Of a stretch of 64,000 bases of DNA, positions 1-11,692 are shown piece after piece. Each line of letters starts with the position of its first letter. Within the stretch, counting starts at the first letter, position 1. Source of the DNA: Dendrophyllia cribrosa (Eukaryota; Cnidaria; Anthozoa; Scleractinia; Dendrophylliidae). Below the pieces are notes generated by a model, which worked only from the letters and a program-made list of their open reading frames with translations, did not search any database and was not told the DNA's origin. The stretch is from NCBI GenBank assembly GCA_024195265.1, contig JAJLRJ010000009.1, positions 5,738,682-5,802,681 on the forward strand. Reading direction: 5' to 3'. The position numbers were made by a program, and so were the translations under genes.

Positions 1-1053
1 TTACTTGGCTATTAAAGAGACATCTTTCAGAAGACGTTCCCGACAGAAAAACTTAACGACATTTGGCTAAGCTTCAATTATTTTTCCGCAAATGAAAACA
101 TTAATAACTGATCCAGTTTACGATTTTTCCTAATTCAAGCCAAAAATGCTCTAAAATACTTCGAATGGAAGTGGCTTACCAATCCATGAACAGGCTGGTT
201 TGAGGTCACTCTTTCTATAAGAAATTTTTTTTTTCAACACGGCCGCTTCCACCAACCGGCGCAGGTTTGCTAAAATCCACTGAAACACACATAAACTTAT
301 TTGATACTATTACAACTTGCTAGCGTTTATTAATTTGAGAAGTAGAAGACACAGCTTATGAATAATACATTCTGATATATCCCTGACAGTAAGTTTATAC
401 TATTGAAGCAAATATAGTAAAGCTTATAGAAAGCTTGCAAACATTCTTCACTTTCGTTTAGGAAAATTGAAGATGATTCTCAGGATTCTTACTATTGAAT
501 TGGCCGCTGAAAAAATAGACTAATGTTCAGTGACGTGTCACACGCGATGGCGTAATTTCTGCTAAAAATAGCCCAAATTGTCCTTTACGCGGGGAAAGGC
601 AGCTCTAAAGAAATGACATGTTGTTACGGTCTCCGTCCTCGATTATGGTTCCTGCTAATTTCCTACTTATTTTGTAAACATCCTGAACTAATGATGGATA
701 CTGAAGTATCCGAAACATGTTTTCCAAACTTAAACATTGTGTCGCGTTGAAATGTGTAATATCTATATTATTGCTACGAAATTTCGGTAAAATCTATTTG
801 TTTTTTCCATAACAGAAACATTTAACTTGGAACCATCGTGTTCAATTTGGCCTGAAATTCCAAGCAAATGAAATGAACTTGAAAAAGGCATCGAGCGTAT
901 TGAAGATCATTCAAACTTTGGATTTCGCAGTCTTGGCTTGCATTTACGTCCCCATATCCTGTTCTGGAGAAAAAAAAGCAAAGTGTTTGTTTTGACTAGG
1001 ACAGCACACTGATTTCTCATTAGCCAAGCAATTTCGTTTCTGTCTTCTTGCAG
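1..1053 (+). other. Intron of paralog A, 5' part
   Basis: AT-rich sequence ending in a good polypyrimidine tract and CAG at 1053. I looked for a 45-nt linker exon or a CARD exon like those of paralog B and found none. No recognisable transposon ends. Confidence 0.6.
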
Positions 1054-2171
1054 GATTAAACGGCCATATTCCAGACTTGGACATCATGAGCAACCATTTA
1101 AAACGCACCACGTCCGACTTACAAGATATGGCCATCCGCTACGACGAGGTGTTAAAAGAAAACGATCTCCTGGAGAAGAAATTAAGTAGAACGTCCAGCG
1201 ATCTGTTGGAGAAAAATCGGCTGATTGAAGAGCTAGAGAAGCGTTATTTTGACACGGAAGCCATGCTGATGGAGTCGCATTCGAGCGCTAAGAAGGTTGT
1301 GGAAGGCGCCGCGCAGCATTGCCAAATCCAGAACCGAGAAATGCTGGAGAGGACGCATTTTATAATCGCTCTTCAAATGAAGCTTCTCACGACGAAAGAG
1401 GAAGTCGACAACTTGAGAGACAAGTTGGAAGAAAGCAATAAGGAGAGAGATGATCTTCTGAACCGCTTCACGCAAATTTCCAAGAACTACGATAATCAGA
1501 GACGCGAGTCTATGAAGTTGACGGAGAGACTGGAAATCCAAAAAGACAACATTCAGCGCGCCGAGGAACTCAAGGTAAAATTTCGCCAGCTCCAGTTCAC
1601 CAATCAGAAACTCAAAGGGGAAAAAGAGGAAGCCTTGAAGGAGCTAGAAGAACTGAAATGTTGGACTGAGGCACTAAAAGCACGGTACGACATCGTGGAA
1701 GAGGATAGAAAACAGACACAGGAAAGTCATGAGAGCACCGTAGCCGACTATTCGGAGCTTCGGGACAAGGCTGACGAGCTTGAACTAAGGCTGACCATAT
1801 CCGCGCGCGAAATAGACGACTTGAAAAAGCGCTGTAAGGACTATGAGCAGGCGGCCAACACGTACCGTGAGCAACGAGATCTGTACGAGAAAGCATGGAA
1901 GGAAACGTCAGCTGAAAGGGAACAACTCAGAAAGGATAGGGACGACGTAACATGCCGGTTGACGGAGGTTATTCGGAGCCGAGATGAAGCCATCGACCGT
2001 CAAATGGAGTATAGTCGGCAGTTTGAGCAAAAGATGAAGAAAGGCGCTGAAGAGCTCCGTGGCGTGAAGGAACGTCTTAACCATACCGAGCTAGAGTTGG
2101 AAGAGTTGAGGAAAGTCAAGCTGCAGAGGAACCCGTCGGATGTTGATGACCATCCATACGCTGGAGTGAAA
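1054..2171 (+). CDS. Paralog A coiled-coil exon
   Basis: A 1118-nt exon coding for a heptad-rich helix full of Glu, Lys, Arg and Leu. A block containing the motif WTEALKARYD, about 205 codons in, recurs as WTGALKARFD in paralog B and is the best-conserved part between the two. The stop codon soon after the donor (at 2181-2183) would truncate an unspliced product, which supports the splice at 2171/2172. Confidence 0.88.
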
Positions 2172-5100
2172 GTAAGTCAATAACCCGCATTTGTTAAGTA
2201 GTTTTAAGTTAGATTAGTCAATGTTTCCTTCTTTATTTCAAGTGTTAATTTTTATAAACTCCTCAAATTAAAGCTATTCAGCAGTACTTTCCTGAGGTGT
2301 AGTTTCTCAAGGTGGTTCTATCTTTTGAGTCTGTGGACAAAATTGCAGAGCGTGACCATTCACTGAGCAGCACTTTCCTGTGGTGTTGTTTAGTACAACT
2401 TCTGAGTCTGTGGATGAAATTCTAAAGTGTGACCATTCAAATAAGCAATTGAGCAATTCTTTCATGTGGTGTTGTTTATTATGCTGTTCAAAGGTTTTTC
2501 TAACTTTTGAGTCTGTGGATGAAATTCTAAAATATGAGCATTCAAATGAAAACTCTTCAGCAGTAGTCAGTCCTCGTGGTGTCGTTTATTATGCTGTTTA
2601 AGGTGGTTCTAAGTGGGTCATTGAAATGAAACCTATTAAGCACACCGTTTCCTGTGACGTAGCTCGTTTGTAACTATTCCCTAGATGTCTGATACGAAAA
2701 TTTCCAGAAATTCTGTCACGGTTGTAAGTCAAACCTGGAGAATGTGAATAAATAACTCCCCCAAGCTCAAAAACTCAAACTCGGACTGTCGTGAATGTGG
2801 AAAGAAAAAGTAAGTGGGCTGTTTCGTCTTGAAACATTTTTTCCGCTTTCTCGCTTTGAATTGCGAAGAACCCCAAGGATTTCATTGTCCACGGTTGAAC
2901 AGCCAACTGATTTATTTCGGTGGAAAACTGTTCGGAAGGCCTTAGCCATCTTTATTTTTCGTAATAAATCAAACTTTCGTAACATAGGAAAATTTAACGC
3001 AGGGATAAAAGAACGTCGTTTTGGGTACGAAATAAAGTTAGACCCCGTCCACACCGTATACGTTTACGTTCGTAAACGCATATTTTTTTACGAGTTTAGG
3101 CCTCACGTCCACACGTAAACGATGAAAACGGTCACCCTAAACGGATATTTTCGAAAACGTTCTCCAAAGTGGATTTTTTCGAAAACGCCGTTTACCCGTT
3201 TACGTGTGGACAGCGTAAACGGATATTTTCGTAAACGCTGATGTCACAGATTCGGACCCAGTCCACAAATAAAGAAAATAAAGCAGATATCCAATATGGC
3301 GGACTTATCTACGCATGCTCAATGCAGATTCGAAGCGTTTACGTATCGTTTTAGCGTTTACGTGTGGACAGGTGAAAACGAATCGTAAACGATGGCTGGT
3401 TTCGTGTGGACGGGAGCGTTTTAGATAAAAAATATGCGTTTATGAACGTAAACGTATACGTGTGGACGGGGCCTCAGCATAGTTAATAGAATAAACTGGT
3501 TATGAAACTCAGTCAGTCCTTTGTTATATGTTTTTGTTCTCCATTTCTTTTGTTCGTTTGCCTTGACCCTGCACAAAACACAAAAGGTATTGAAATGCAT
3601 ATGAGCAACTGACCAGTAGAAACATTTGGGCTAACACTTTTAACAAAACAATGTGCAGGGTCACGGTTCGTTCAACATAAAACAAAGCAGCTTTGTACAC
3701 TCTTTTTGAAACTTATTGAGCTTCATAACCAGTTTGTTCTATAAACTATGGCCTCAGCTAGGGTTTTCGGAAAGATCAAACAAGCTGCTAGTAAATTTCC
3801 CTAAAGTTTTCTGCCGCTAAAATATTCAGCTAATAAAAAACAACCGAAAACCTCTAACTGTATTAGATTGTTTTCGTTAAAGGCACTAAAATGATATGGA
3901 AAACAGTTGAATGCCATTCCAAGCTTTTTTCTAAAGATTCATCATTGGGTGTCCCTGTCGATTGCATGACAGTTTGATTTCACAGTAATTTTACTTCATA
4001 ACCATGCATTTAAAGACCCGTTTTACACATGCGATTTTTGATGCGATTTTTGTCGCGCTCTCCAATTCAACTATTGTCGCAAGTGTCAACTAGCGGCGTT
4101 TCCTGTGCGATTCGGGTGCGACATTTGCTTTGATTTACTGTGATTTCTAAAAAATCGCCGCCAAGTTGCATCAGGTTTTGAAACCTCTGCGACATCGCCG
4201 CGCGTCAAATCGCACTGAAATCGCCGCCCGTTAACCCATGCGATTTGAAGATGCATTTTCCGCAAGACAAAAATTGCATTGACAAGTGCAACAAAAATTG
4301 CACAAAAAATCGCCTGTATAAACGGGCCTTAACTGACATGCCGTGGCATACGTTTTTTTCGTGCGCCAAACAAAGAAAACCAGGGTTAGCGCTCTAAACG
4401 TCAGTCTTTAAATCTCTTTACGGTGATCAATTTACGTTATCAACTTAGGTAATAAAACCACTTATAATATACTCAACAAAATATACAGTTTCTGATTGGT
4501 CAATGACGAATGCATAAATAGATTATAGAGTGCAAATTAGGTTATAAAGTGCAATACGAAAGTTGCGCGAAAGTGAAAGTTGAAAGTCGCGTGCAGTGTA
4601 CCGTGACGGCCTCACCAAAATTTTGTTGAGAATATTATAAACAAGAAATCGTATGAACTACTCGTGCATTTCGTGATTTATGGGCACTCGTGATGTTTTG
4701 AAAGTTCTCAAATTGCATTCGCCGAAGCGGCTTGTGCAATTTTGAGAACTTTTAAAGCATCACTCGTGCCCATAAATCACGAAATGCACTCGTGTCCAAA
4801 CCCTTACCCTTTCATATACCGTTTTTGACAAAAAAGGTACCCCTTTGATATAACTTTCATTGAAAATGGTACCCCTTTCATATACCTTTCGTTGAAAATG
4901 GTACCCCTTCCATATAGCCTTTGCGTGCGTCTGTTTGATATATTTTGAAAGGCCCTTTTTATAATACTTAAATTGCAGTTTTCCCTACCTTTTTTATGCT
5001 TCCACTCGTGTTTTCGCAACCATTTCCTATTCCTCGTGAAATCCCTACCCCTTTACATACTTCAACTCGTGAAATCCCGACCCTTTCATTTACCTCCAGC

Positions 5101-8100
5101 CTCAAAAAGGTACCCCTTTCGGGCGGAGCATCCCCGTATAGCCCATTATAGGGAGTACCCCCCCCCCCCCCCCCCCCCCCCCCCGGGCTTAAAGCTTGCT
5201 TTATCATCTTAAAATGGGAAGACAAAATCGCCAAAAGTGATGAACGCAGGGAAATACGAACTTAAAGATAATATAAACAACAACAAAAAACTCAAAATTC
5301 TACCAGAATCAAACTGATGAAGTGTAATCCACTTCCATTCTTGTAATCCTGCATTTTTTCTCCAAACTCCTGCTTCTGTTTTGCTCTATAGAATCCGTTT
5401 TCATCCGGTTTAGTTGTAGATTTGGTGGCATTTGGCGATATAACATGGAACAACACGATTTCGTTATTTCGACGCGCGGGACAGTGCCCTTTTAAAAGCT
5501 AGAGTTTTCTTTCGTAACGTAGGGAAGTTTAAAGTATTATTTTGGGAGGGATGAAAATGTCATTTTGAGTACGAAATAAGGTCAGCTAAGATATTCAGAA
5601 AAGCTAGTAACAGCTGCTTTGAAAAATCGCAGAATAAAATTCCTCTTATGCCACTGCCCGGCTTTACTTAGCTTCCACACAGAAAAAAGAAAACAACATC
5701 ATTGGTTGCGCTTGAATGCTTTAGTATGGTTTCAGTACGACTCTCTCTCAACCATGCACTTGTGACAGTTGTGCAGACTCCAAAAAACGCAAAGTCAACC
5801 CATCAAAAACTCTAGTGGAGTTTAATATTTCGCGGCAGCCTCTCGGGTTTACTCTAGTGCACTTTCTAGTGCACTTATCAATATGTAAGTCTTGTTATTA
5901 TCTCAAATTTTAACAAGGAACAATAGCTGAGCAGAAATTGCTCTGCATGCATTGAATCGAGATGAAATCTTCGAAGTAGTTTTGTTCAAGATTTTTGCTG
6001 TAAACAGCGGGCGTTCAGACTTAAAGGCACGATTAAAAAACACATCATTTTCAATTTCTCGGTAAAACCCCTAAAGATTTGTCTTTCGTCATCAATTCTT
6101 GTGACCATCCAGTCCATTCAAATTGGACCTACTGAGCAGTGTCAGCAGTGTTATTCTGTGGTACTGTTTATTATGCTGTGCAAGGTAGTTCTACCTTTTG
6201 TGCCTGTGAATAAAATCCTAAACTACGACCATTGAAAACAAAGCTATCATTGAGCACTGTTTTTTGTGGTATCGTTCGGCGTTTTTTGATTTTCCCAAAT
6301 TGGGCAATGTTAGTCGTGAAATATGAGCTGGATGAAATCTTACAGTGTGACCATTCAAATGAAACATTTGTAATAAAGGGCGAAAGACCGTCGGTGTTAC
6401 ACTAGATAAAACATGCCATAGTTCACGAGACGTTTAGCGCTCATCAAAGGCCGATAAACTGAAAGCTCACTTTATTAAACGAGAGAGCTTGCATCACATC
6501 CATAGTTGCTTCATGCTACAGAAACTGGGTTAAGCTCCGGTCGTGTGTGCCACCTTAAGCTCGTGTGCAACGTTATCTCCTCTCTACGACCACCTCTCTA
6601 CAACAGCCGGAAAATTCTCTCCGAGGGTGGCAGTACGTGTAAAGAGATTTAACTGTATTAAGACCCTCGTATCTCCTACCCGGTCGTTTTAGTCCTGCAT
6701 GATTCTTGATACTTTGCATGAAACGAGTGACATCGCTGTTAGTGTAAAACATGTTAACAACGAACATAATAATTCTCACTAATTTGACCTCTGACAAGAA
6801 CAGAGTTACCATGACGTCATTCTTCCTGACCCGCCTCTCTGATCATTTCCGCCGTGACTGATTGGTGTTCGATTCTTTTAAAGATGGTTATGAGAATTTA
6901 GTGGTACATCAAGACTGACTCCTGTTTTATTTACTGCGTTTCTTATTTGGATAGTATAGAATCCATGGCATGTGTCCTGCCACTTAGTCGATAAGTAACG
7001 GTGTCTTAGCGGAATTCTTGGTTTTCACATGACGTCATAAAAATTAAAAAATCTAAAGTATACGTCCTACAAAGCTGTTTCTAACATGGTATATGGATAC
7101 AAGTGTTTTAATCTTTTACAAAAAGTTTCAGGTTTTAACGATGTTTTGCTTACGATTTACAATGGTTTTAAATGTGTCACGCAATTCGTCACGCTATTTC
7201 AGATAAGCCGCGAAAATAAACAAAATTGAATCAGCTGAAAGTTATTGTTTGTATTGTAAGTGCTTATAAACCGAGTTAATGGAGCTTATAGCAAATGCAA
7301 TATTTTTTGATGTGATTTTTGGTGTAATTAAGAATTTGAATTTTTGGCCGCTATCTTTGTGCCCCTGAGTGGGGCACAAAGATGGCCGCTCCATACATTT
7401 CTTACTAAAAATGTCTAATACTCGTTCGCCTATAACTCTTGAACGAAATGCTTTTGCGCTTCAAAATTTGGCCAAGATGTGTAGTTTTAAACTCTTTACA
7501 ATTCCATAAAAATTTTGGATTCGAAATCTATTTTTTAATGCTTCTGAATTTTGATATGACGTAAGTGAAAACCAAGAATAGGACCCCCAGCCTCCAGGTC
7601 AAATCAGCTGTATCCCCTGGGGGGAGGGGGAATCTCCGATATAAAAGTTACGTGGGTAATCATCGCACCTTTTAGAGGTCAAAATTTGTAGATAGGTACC
7701 GCTTAAGGTGCTGAAATCTAAAATGACCACGGTTAGAATTATCGCGGTACCTCTAAGGGTATTGAGCCGAAAAAATATGATAGAATATGTCTTGTGTTAT
7801 TTAAAATTGGCACCTGTTAGGGGCAAAAATAAATTTGAATCACGCCTATCAAATGAGATTCTGGTACCTTTTAGGGTGTTTTCCGAAAATTGTCGACGAG
7901 CACCCCCCGTAATTGTATATGGGAGTCCTCCCCCGGACTGTATCGAGTTTAGACAAAAGGGTATAAAATGAAGGAAGGAAATGGTTAACAAGATTTAAGT
8001 TGTTTTGTTTTGTATTGTTTTTCGACAGAAAAGCGGCAAAAACCTACACCTTGACACTGAGAAAGCTAAGGAAGTGAAACTGGAAGGAGCGATGAACAAC

Positions 8101-9195
8101 GAAGACGATTCACCAGTAGATAGTGCACACAGCAGTGAAGATTCTTACGATTGGAGGTCGCGACGAAAGACCACCGACATCATAGACAGCGTGAAAAAGC
8201 GCGTCGCCATGCGCAACTCTCCGACGAATGGATCATGCGCAGATGGCATGGATGGAGGATCCTACCCTCCTTCCCAGCCTGAAAAAAGCCTGTCATTGGA
8301 CGAGAAGTTAGAGGAGCTGGTTCCAGAAAGGAAGAGTCTTTCGCCCGCAGCCCAGCAGTCATTGAGCCTAAATCGCAACAAGAGCCTGTTTAAGAGCGCA
8401 CCAACGTATAACACGCTGGATTGTATGTTTGGTCCGTCTGTGCGCAACACCACTTCTATTTACAATGCTATAGACAGCAACAGCTCTCTTTACTCCTCTT
8501 TTCGGTCCACTAACAATTGGCTGCCTGGAACACAGCGACGAACATCTGATGAATTGGCAAAATCCGTCAGCGTGGAGTCTGACACATTTGAGTCAGTAGC
8601 CGATGACGTTTCCGAAACTGATGAAAAGACGAAGTCTTCCGAAACTGACGAAAAGACGAAGTCTTCCGAAAGGGGCCGAAGACAACGAAATAAAAGTCCG
8701 TCTTCCGAAACAGGCCGAAAACAACGAGATAAGAGTCCACAACGGCCTGGTTTCTTCAAGAGCATCTCTTCCCCGTCGAAGATCATGAACTATGTGCAGC
8801 GAAAGATATCATCGGAGAGCTCGGGATACTGTTTTGAAGGGAATTCAGACCGTTCCAGTGGGGCAAAGTCTTCTTCGAGCGATGATAGCGGCTTAGAAAA
8901 GCGTCACCCAAGCTTTAAGGAAGCTTCTAACAGCCCTTCATATAGGGCTATATCAAAAAAACTAGCAACATCGATCACCCTATCTGTGGATGATGTTAAG
9001 AATGCAGATGAAGAAAGGCAGAGCGTGAGATCGGAAGAGGAAGAAATAGCAGAAGCTCTGATGTCTCCGACGCTCAAAAAGCCATTCCGCGAGAGATCTC
9101 AGGCTGTGAATGAACGACCTCGAAGTTCCTCGGCCCCAAATTCCGCATGTTTTGATTTTGAGCCGATCGAATTTAATAGCACTAGTTCAGATTAA
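1054..9195 (+). CDS. CARD-coiled-coil scaffold paralog A (5' exons outside window)
   Basis: This is a partial gene with two coding exons here, 1054-2171 and 8029-9195, joined across a 5.86-kb intron. The first exon has acceptor TTCTTGCAG and begins in phase 1; its donor GTAAGT is in phase 0. The next acceptor, TTCGACAG, is also phase 0. Both phases match paralog B at 13463-18979, and the start of the coiled coil aligns with it (LSNHLKRTTSDLQDMAIRYD-like against LSNYVKRLSEELQDLALRHD-like). The visible protein is about 372 residues of near-continuous coiled coil plus a 388-residue Ser- and charge-rich tail. Family knowledge: CARD9/10/11/14 proteins place an N-terminal CARD before the coiled coil and nucleate BCL10 filaments that recruit MALT1 and activate NF-kB. 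No CARD or linker exon was found in bases 1-1053, so those exons should lie upstream. A CARD-less paralog cannot be excluded. Confidence 0.8.
2285..2640 (+). repeat. Degenerate ~100-bp tandem repeat in paralog A intron
   Basis: Three to four imperfect units, each carrying a version of GAGTCTGTGGATGAAATTC followed by GACCATTCAAATGAA and a TGTGGTGTTGTTTATTATGC-like stretch. The same words occur once in the interior of the CACTCCC-ended MITEs at 33145-33354 and 52187-52398, so this looks like an array grown from the interior of such an element. A shorter stretch of the same kind lies at about 6110-6380. Confidence 0.65.
3041..3473. mobile_element. MITE with GTCCACAC ends (TTA/TCA-flanked)
   Basis: Terminal inverted repeats of about 50 bp, starting GACCCCGTCCACAC on the left and ending GTGTGGACGGGGCC on the right. 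The flanks are TTA (3038-3040) and TCA (3474-3476). The interior is made of repeats of GTTTACGTGTGGAC-like words. There is no coding capacity. The termini and 3-bp flank suggest the PIF/Harbinger superfamily. Confidence 0.7.
4014..4329. mobile_element. MITE with CGATTTTT ends, TAA duplication
   Basis: Inverted ends AGACCCGTTTTACACATGCG and the complement of AGGCCCGTTTATACAGGCG, flanked on both sides by TAA (4011-4013, 4330-4332). About 316 bp, non-coding, with repeated GCGATTT words inside. PIF/Harbinger-like by ends and target duplication. Confidence 0.75.
4640..4800. repeat. Inverted repeat around CATCACTCGTGCCCATAAATC
   Basis: The sequence from about 4660 (CTCGTGCATTTCGTGATTTA) recurs inverted up to about 4795, with an AAAGTTCTCAAATTG / CAATTTTGAGAACTTT stem in the middle. 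This is a short foldback element, non-coding. Confidence 0.6.
4800..5190. repeat. GGTACC-word repeat ending in a C run
   Basis: Degenerate direct repeats of GGTACCCCTTTCATATA, then a run of about 26 C at about 5159-5184 following TATAGGGAGTA. It belongs to the same dispersed family as 7615-7936, 20115-20310, 24168-24569, 27352-27802 and the sequence around 45760-45985. Apparent ORFs with Pro or Gly runs here are translations of the homopolymer. Confidence 0.65.
5290..5500 (-). repeat. Dispersed repeat with coding-like QDYK fragment, copy 1
   Basis: On the minus strand one frame reads FGEKMQDYKNGSGLHFI. A diverged copy at 60255-60500 reads FGDKVQDYKDGSGLQFI. Similarity also extends into flanking DNA (GTGGCATTT, GATATAACATGGAA, GGGACAGT), so this is a repeat, possibly part of an unrecognised mobile-element gene. 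No full-length ORF survives. Confidence 0.5.
6480..6570 (+). repeat. SINE tail fragment
   Basis: Contains GCTTCATGCTACAGAAACTG and GGTTAAGCTCC, matching the 3' part of the intact SINE at 61843-62151. The tRNA-like head is absent. Confidence 0.6.
7014..7579. mobile_element. MITE with ATTCTTGGTTTTCAC ends
   Basis: Left end ATTCTTGGTTTTCACATGAC and right end GTAAGTGAAAACCAAGAAT form imperfect terminal inverted repeats about 566 bp apart, each containing a TGACGTCA-like word. Interior non-coding. It sits in the paralog A intron. Target duplication not clear. Confidence 0.65.
7615..7936. repeat. GGTACC-word dispersed repeat in paralog A intron
   Basis: Bounded by CCTGGGGGGAGGGGG and GTATATGGGAGTCCTCCCCC, with internal GGTACC/GGCACC words each followed by a CTTTTAGGG-like word. 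Same family as 4800-5190 and 45760-45985. It ends only 93 bp before the tail exon acceptor. Confidence 0.6.
8029..9195 (+). CDS. Paralog A C-terminal tail exon
   Basis: A 1167-nt terminal exon in phase 0 after TTCGACAG, ending at TAA (9193-9195), 388 residues. It is low in hydrophobics and rich in Ser, Lys and Glu, so probably disordered and phosphorylatable. Two segments match the tail of paralog B: KSLSLDEK followed by VPE, and RERSQAV near the end. In between are two short in-frame tandem duplications (about 8604-8655 and 8660-8740) built on SETDEKTKS and GRxQRxKSP units. No known domain is recognised. Confidence 0.85.
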   Translation, partial: KSGKNLHLDTEKAKEVKLEGAMNNEDDSPVDSAHSSEDSYDWRSRRKTTDIIDSVKKRVAMRNSPTNGSCADGMDGGSYPPSQPEKSLSLDEKLEELVPERKSLSPAAQQSLSLNRNKSLFKSAPTYNTLDCMFGPSVRNTTSIYNAIDSNSSLYSSFRSTNNWLPGTQRRTSDELAKSVSVESDTFESVADDVSETDEKTKSSETDEKTKSSERGRRQRNKSPSSETGRKQRDKSPQRPGFFKSISSPSKIMNYVQRKISSESSGYCFEGNSDRSSGAKSSSSDDSGLEKRHPSFKEASNSPSYRAISKKLATSITLSVDDVKNADEERQSVRSEEEEIAEALMSPTLKKPFRERSQAVNERPRSSSAPNSACFDFEPIEFNSTSSD

Positions 9196-9811
9196 ACTGA
9201 ATCTAGGACTGTGAAACTGTTCTAATAGGGTGTGTGTATAATATGGTAAGAGCATGGGCCTCCCGATGTTGATAAAAATGGTACTAGAATAATTTTTCTT
9301 TTAGTCTTCGAAGTAATTGAAACGACGTTTGGAGCGCTGGTAGTTTGGAATAGTAAATTTTCTAACTCATCAAGGTTGTACAAAGATCAAAAGTGTGACG
9401 GTGGTTTGAAAACCAGAGATCTAAATAAGCATAGATTTTGGCGATATCATTCCTTCGTTTTCTCTGTATTTAACGATCAGTTTGAGAAGCTGTATCGAAA
9501 AGAGTGTTTCATCGGGTATCTTAACACCTCAAAAATCCGTTAAAAAAAATCGGCCGCGCCTCGTTTTTTTTAACCCACTTCTCGGCGTTTGAAATTCTTA
9601 TTAAAAACTCTCTCGTGTTTGATATTTTACTTCAAGGGCGACAAAAGTTAACATGCGGACACGAGTAAACAGGCTCACTTTATAGGCTTTCGGTCTGCGT
9701 GTTGTGGCCTTATTAAACAAGACGCTACATTCCACATTGATTATCAGCCGCCAGGGGTGACCTTGCGAATTAAGAATAGCACCCCGCGCGGAAGGGTGGG
9801 GTTTCGTTTAA

Positions 9812-10365
9812 AGTGCCCCTGTGATCAAATTTTTGATTTTCATTTTTTTACATTTTCGTGTACAATTAGACTTTCTTACTCATCTTGCCAAATTTCAATT
9901 CATTACGAACGTCAGAAGTCATTTTATTTTAACATTTATTTCCGAGAATTTACGGCCGCCATTAATCAACCTTGTTCCAAGGCTTGGTTGCGAATGGGAG
10001 AAAGTGACGTCAAAGACTCAAACATACCTCACGGGTTGAAATTATAATAACAATCAGCATAGAAAATTGCACGAAGAACAAGTCCAAAGTTTTTGTTGCT
10101 TTTTGCGTGATTTTCAATACTTATTGTTATTATAATTTCAATCCGTGAGGTATGTTTGAGTCTTTGACGTCACTTTCTCCCATTCGCAACCAAGCCTTGG
10201 AACAAGGTTGATTAATGGCGGCCGTAAATTCTCGGAAATAAATGTTAAAATAAAATGACTTCTGATGTTCGTAATGAATTGAAATTTGACAAGATGAGTA
10301 AGAAAGTCTAATTGTACACGAAAATGTAAAAAAATGAAAATCAAAAATTTGATCACAGGGGCACT
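9812..10365. mobile_element. Foldback element, ~240-bp arms, TTAA duplication
   Basis: Left arm about 9812-10056 and right arm about 10121-10365 are near-perfect reverse complements, with an intervening loop of about 65 bp. The ends are AGTGCCCCTGTGATC and its complement, flanked by TTAA on both sides. The mirrored ORFs in the arms share the same translated words only because the DNA is palindromic. Confidence 0.8.
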
Positions 10366-10381
10366 TTAAGGCCGCTAGAAA

Positions 10382-10569
10382 TAGACAAATTCGGCTAACG
10401 CATTGTTGTACCCAATTCAAACCTTTTGGGATTAGAACTCTTTGTTCGTCATATTTCCATATCAATGAAGCATTGACATGGAAATTATATGGAAATATTG
10501 TGAACAAAGAATCTTATCCCCAGAAGTTTTGAATTGGGTACAACAATGCGTTAGCCGAATTTGTCTATT
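10382..10569. repeat. Hairpin repeat next to foldback element
   Basis: AATAGACAAATTCGGCTAAC on the left and its complement on the right, with arms of about 80 bp and about 20 bp between. The two arms have diverged at a few positions. Non-coding. Confidence 0.7.
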
Positions 10570-10813
10570 GGTACTTTGACACTATCTTCTAGAAATTGTA
10601 CAAATTGGAACATAATATAGACTCGCCTTAATCACTGGTGGTTTGCACATTGGCCATGTTAGGAGTTAAAAACAAAAGAAATCGTTTGCATAAAAATCAA
10701 AAGATGACAATTTCATTATTCTAATCCCCAACACAGCTGACGTGCAAACCACCAATGACACCAATAGGCAACTAAGGCATGAAATTGTATCCAAATCGTA
10801 TTTAGATAATTAA

Positions 10814-11692
10814 GGGCCGATTCGCACTAGCGGACAAGTTTGAAATGTCATGACATTTTTGACAAAAACAAAATTGTCGCGACAAGTCAGAGACATTTTG
10901 AAGAAAACAAAAGGTATAATTATCAGTACAATAGCTCTGCACGTGCTTCTGGCATCCTTGTACATTTCTCGGCACGGTCGTCTTGAGCAAACATCAAATA
11001 TGCAGGCAGGTCCACGTGGTGAAAAATGTTAAAACGATTTGCATTTGAAGTGCGCGTGTACTGATGTTTTTGTGCTCATGCGGGGAAAATGTCGCAAGAA
11101 AACTATTATTTTTCCCGTCCATTTATCGGCACAAACTGGTTCCCTCCGCATTCTCTTGTTCCAACCCCGGTATTACCATCCTTCCACGACGTCAACTCGG
11201 CAAGTTATGAAGCAAGTGGCGTTTAACAGATGTTAACGCCACACAATCGTCCACGAAGCGTTAAGCGGGACTATGATAAATGGGCAAAGGACGAAATTTC
11301 GCGTGTTGTTTTTTAGTACAATCCAGACCAAACACAATAGCCAATCAACAACGTATTGTTATCTGGCATTACGAGGGGCATTGGAATGCGACTTGTCATG
11401 AATTGTCCTGCCTTGAGGCAGGACAACGGCCCCTTTGAAGATTTGTCCGTTTTGACAAAATTTGCACTTGTCCAACAAGTCGTTCGCACTTGTTTTTGCG
11501 ATTGTTTGACAAAATGTATCGCGCGTCCAACGCTGACCAATCATAAGACAACTGCTTCTTTGTTTTCCTGAATTGTTGGACAAGTTCTAGGTCTCAAAAA
11601 ACGTATTCGCACTTGTTTTCTGTAACAAGTGACACATTAATGAAGAAATCTACAAATTGTTACAAAATTTGTCCGCTAGTGCGAATCGGCCC
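10814..11692. mobile_element. MITE (879 bp), GGGCCGATTCGC ends, TAA duplication
   Basis: Terminal inverted repeats start GGGCCGATTCGCACTAGCGG and are exact over about 25 bp. TAA flanks both ends (10811-10813, 11693-11695). The interior has scattered TTGTC/GACAA words. Open frames are short and not related to a transposase. PIF/Harbinger-like. Confidence 0.82.

Noticed and set aside
1233..1896. Minus-strand ORFs of about 100 aa inside the paralog A coiled-coil exon
   Set aside because: Shadows of the long coding exon; no domain and no splice support.
4968..5234. ORFs with Gly or Pro runs at 4968-5234, and similar at 27161-27436, 44918-45181
   Set aside because: The runs are translations of homopolymer G or C tracts in repeats.
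9757..10507. Mirrored ORFs of 72-125 aa with identical translated words on both strands
   Set aside because: They lie in the two arms of the foldback element 9812-10365; identity is a consequence of the palindrome, not of a gene pair.
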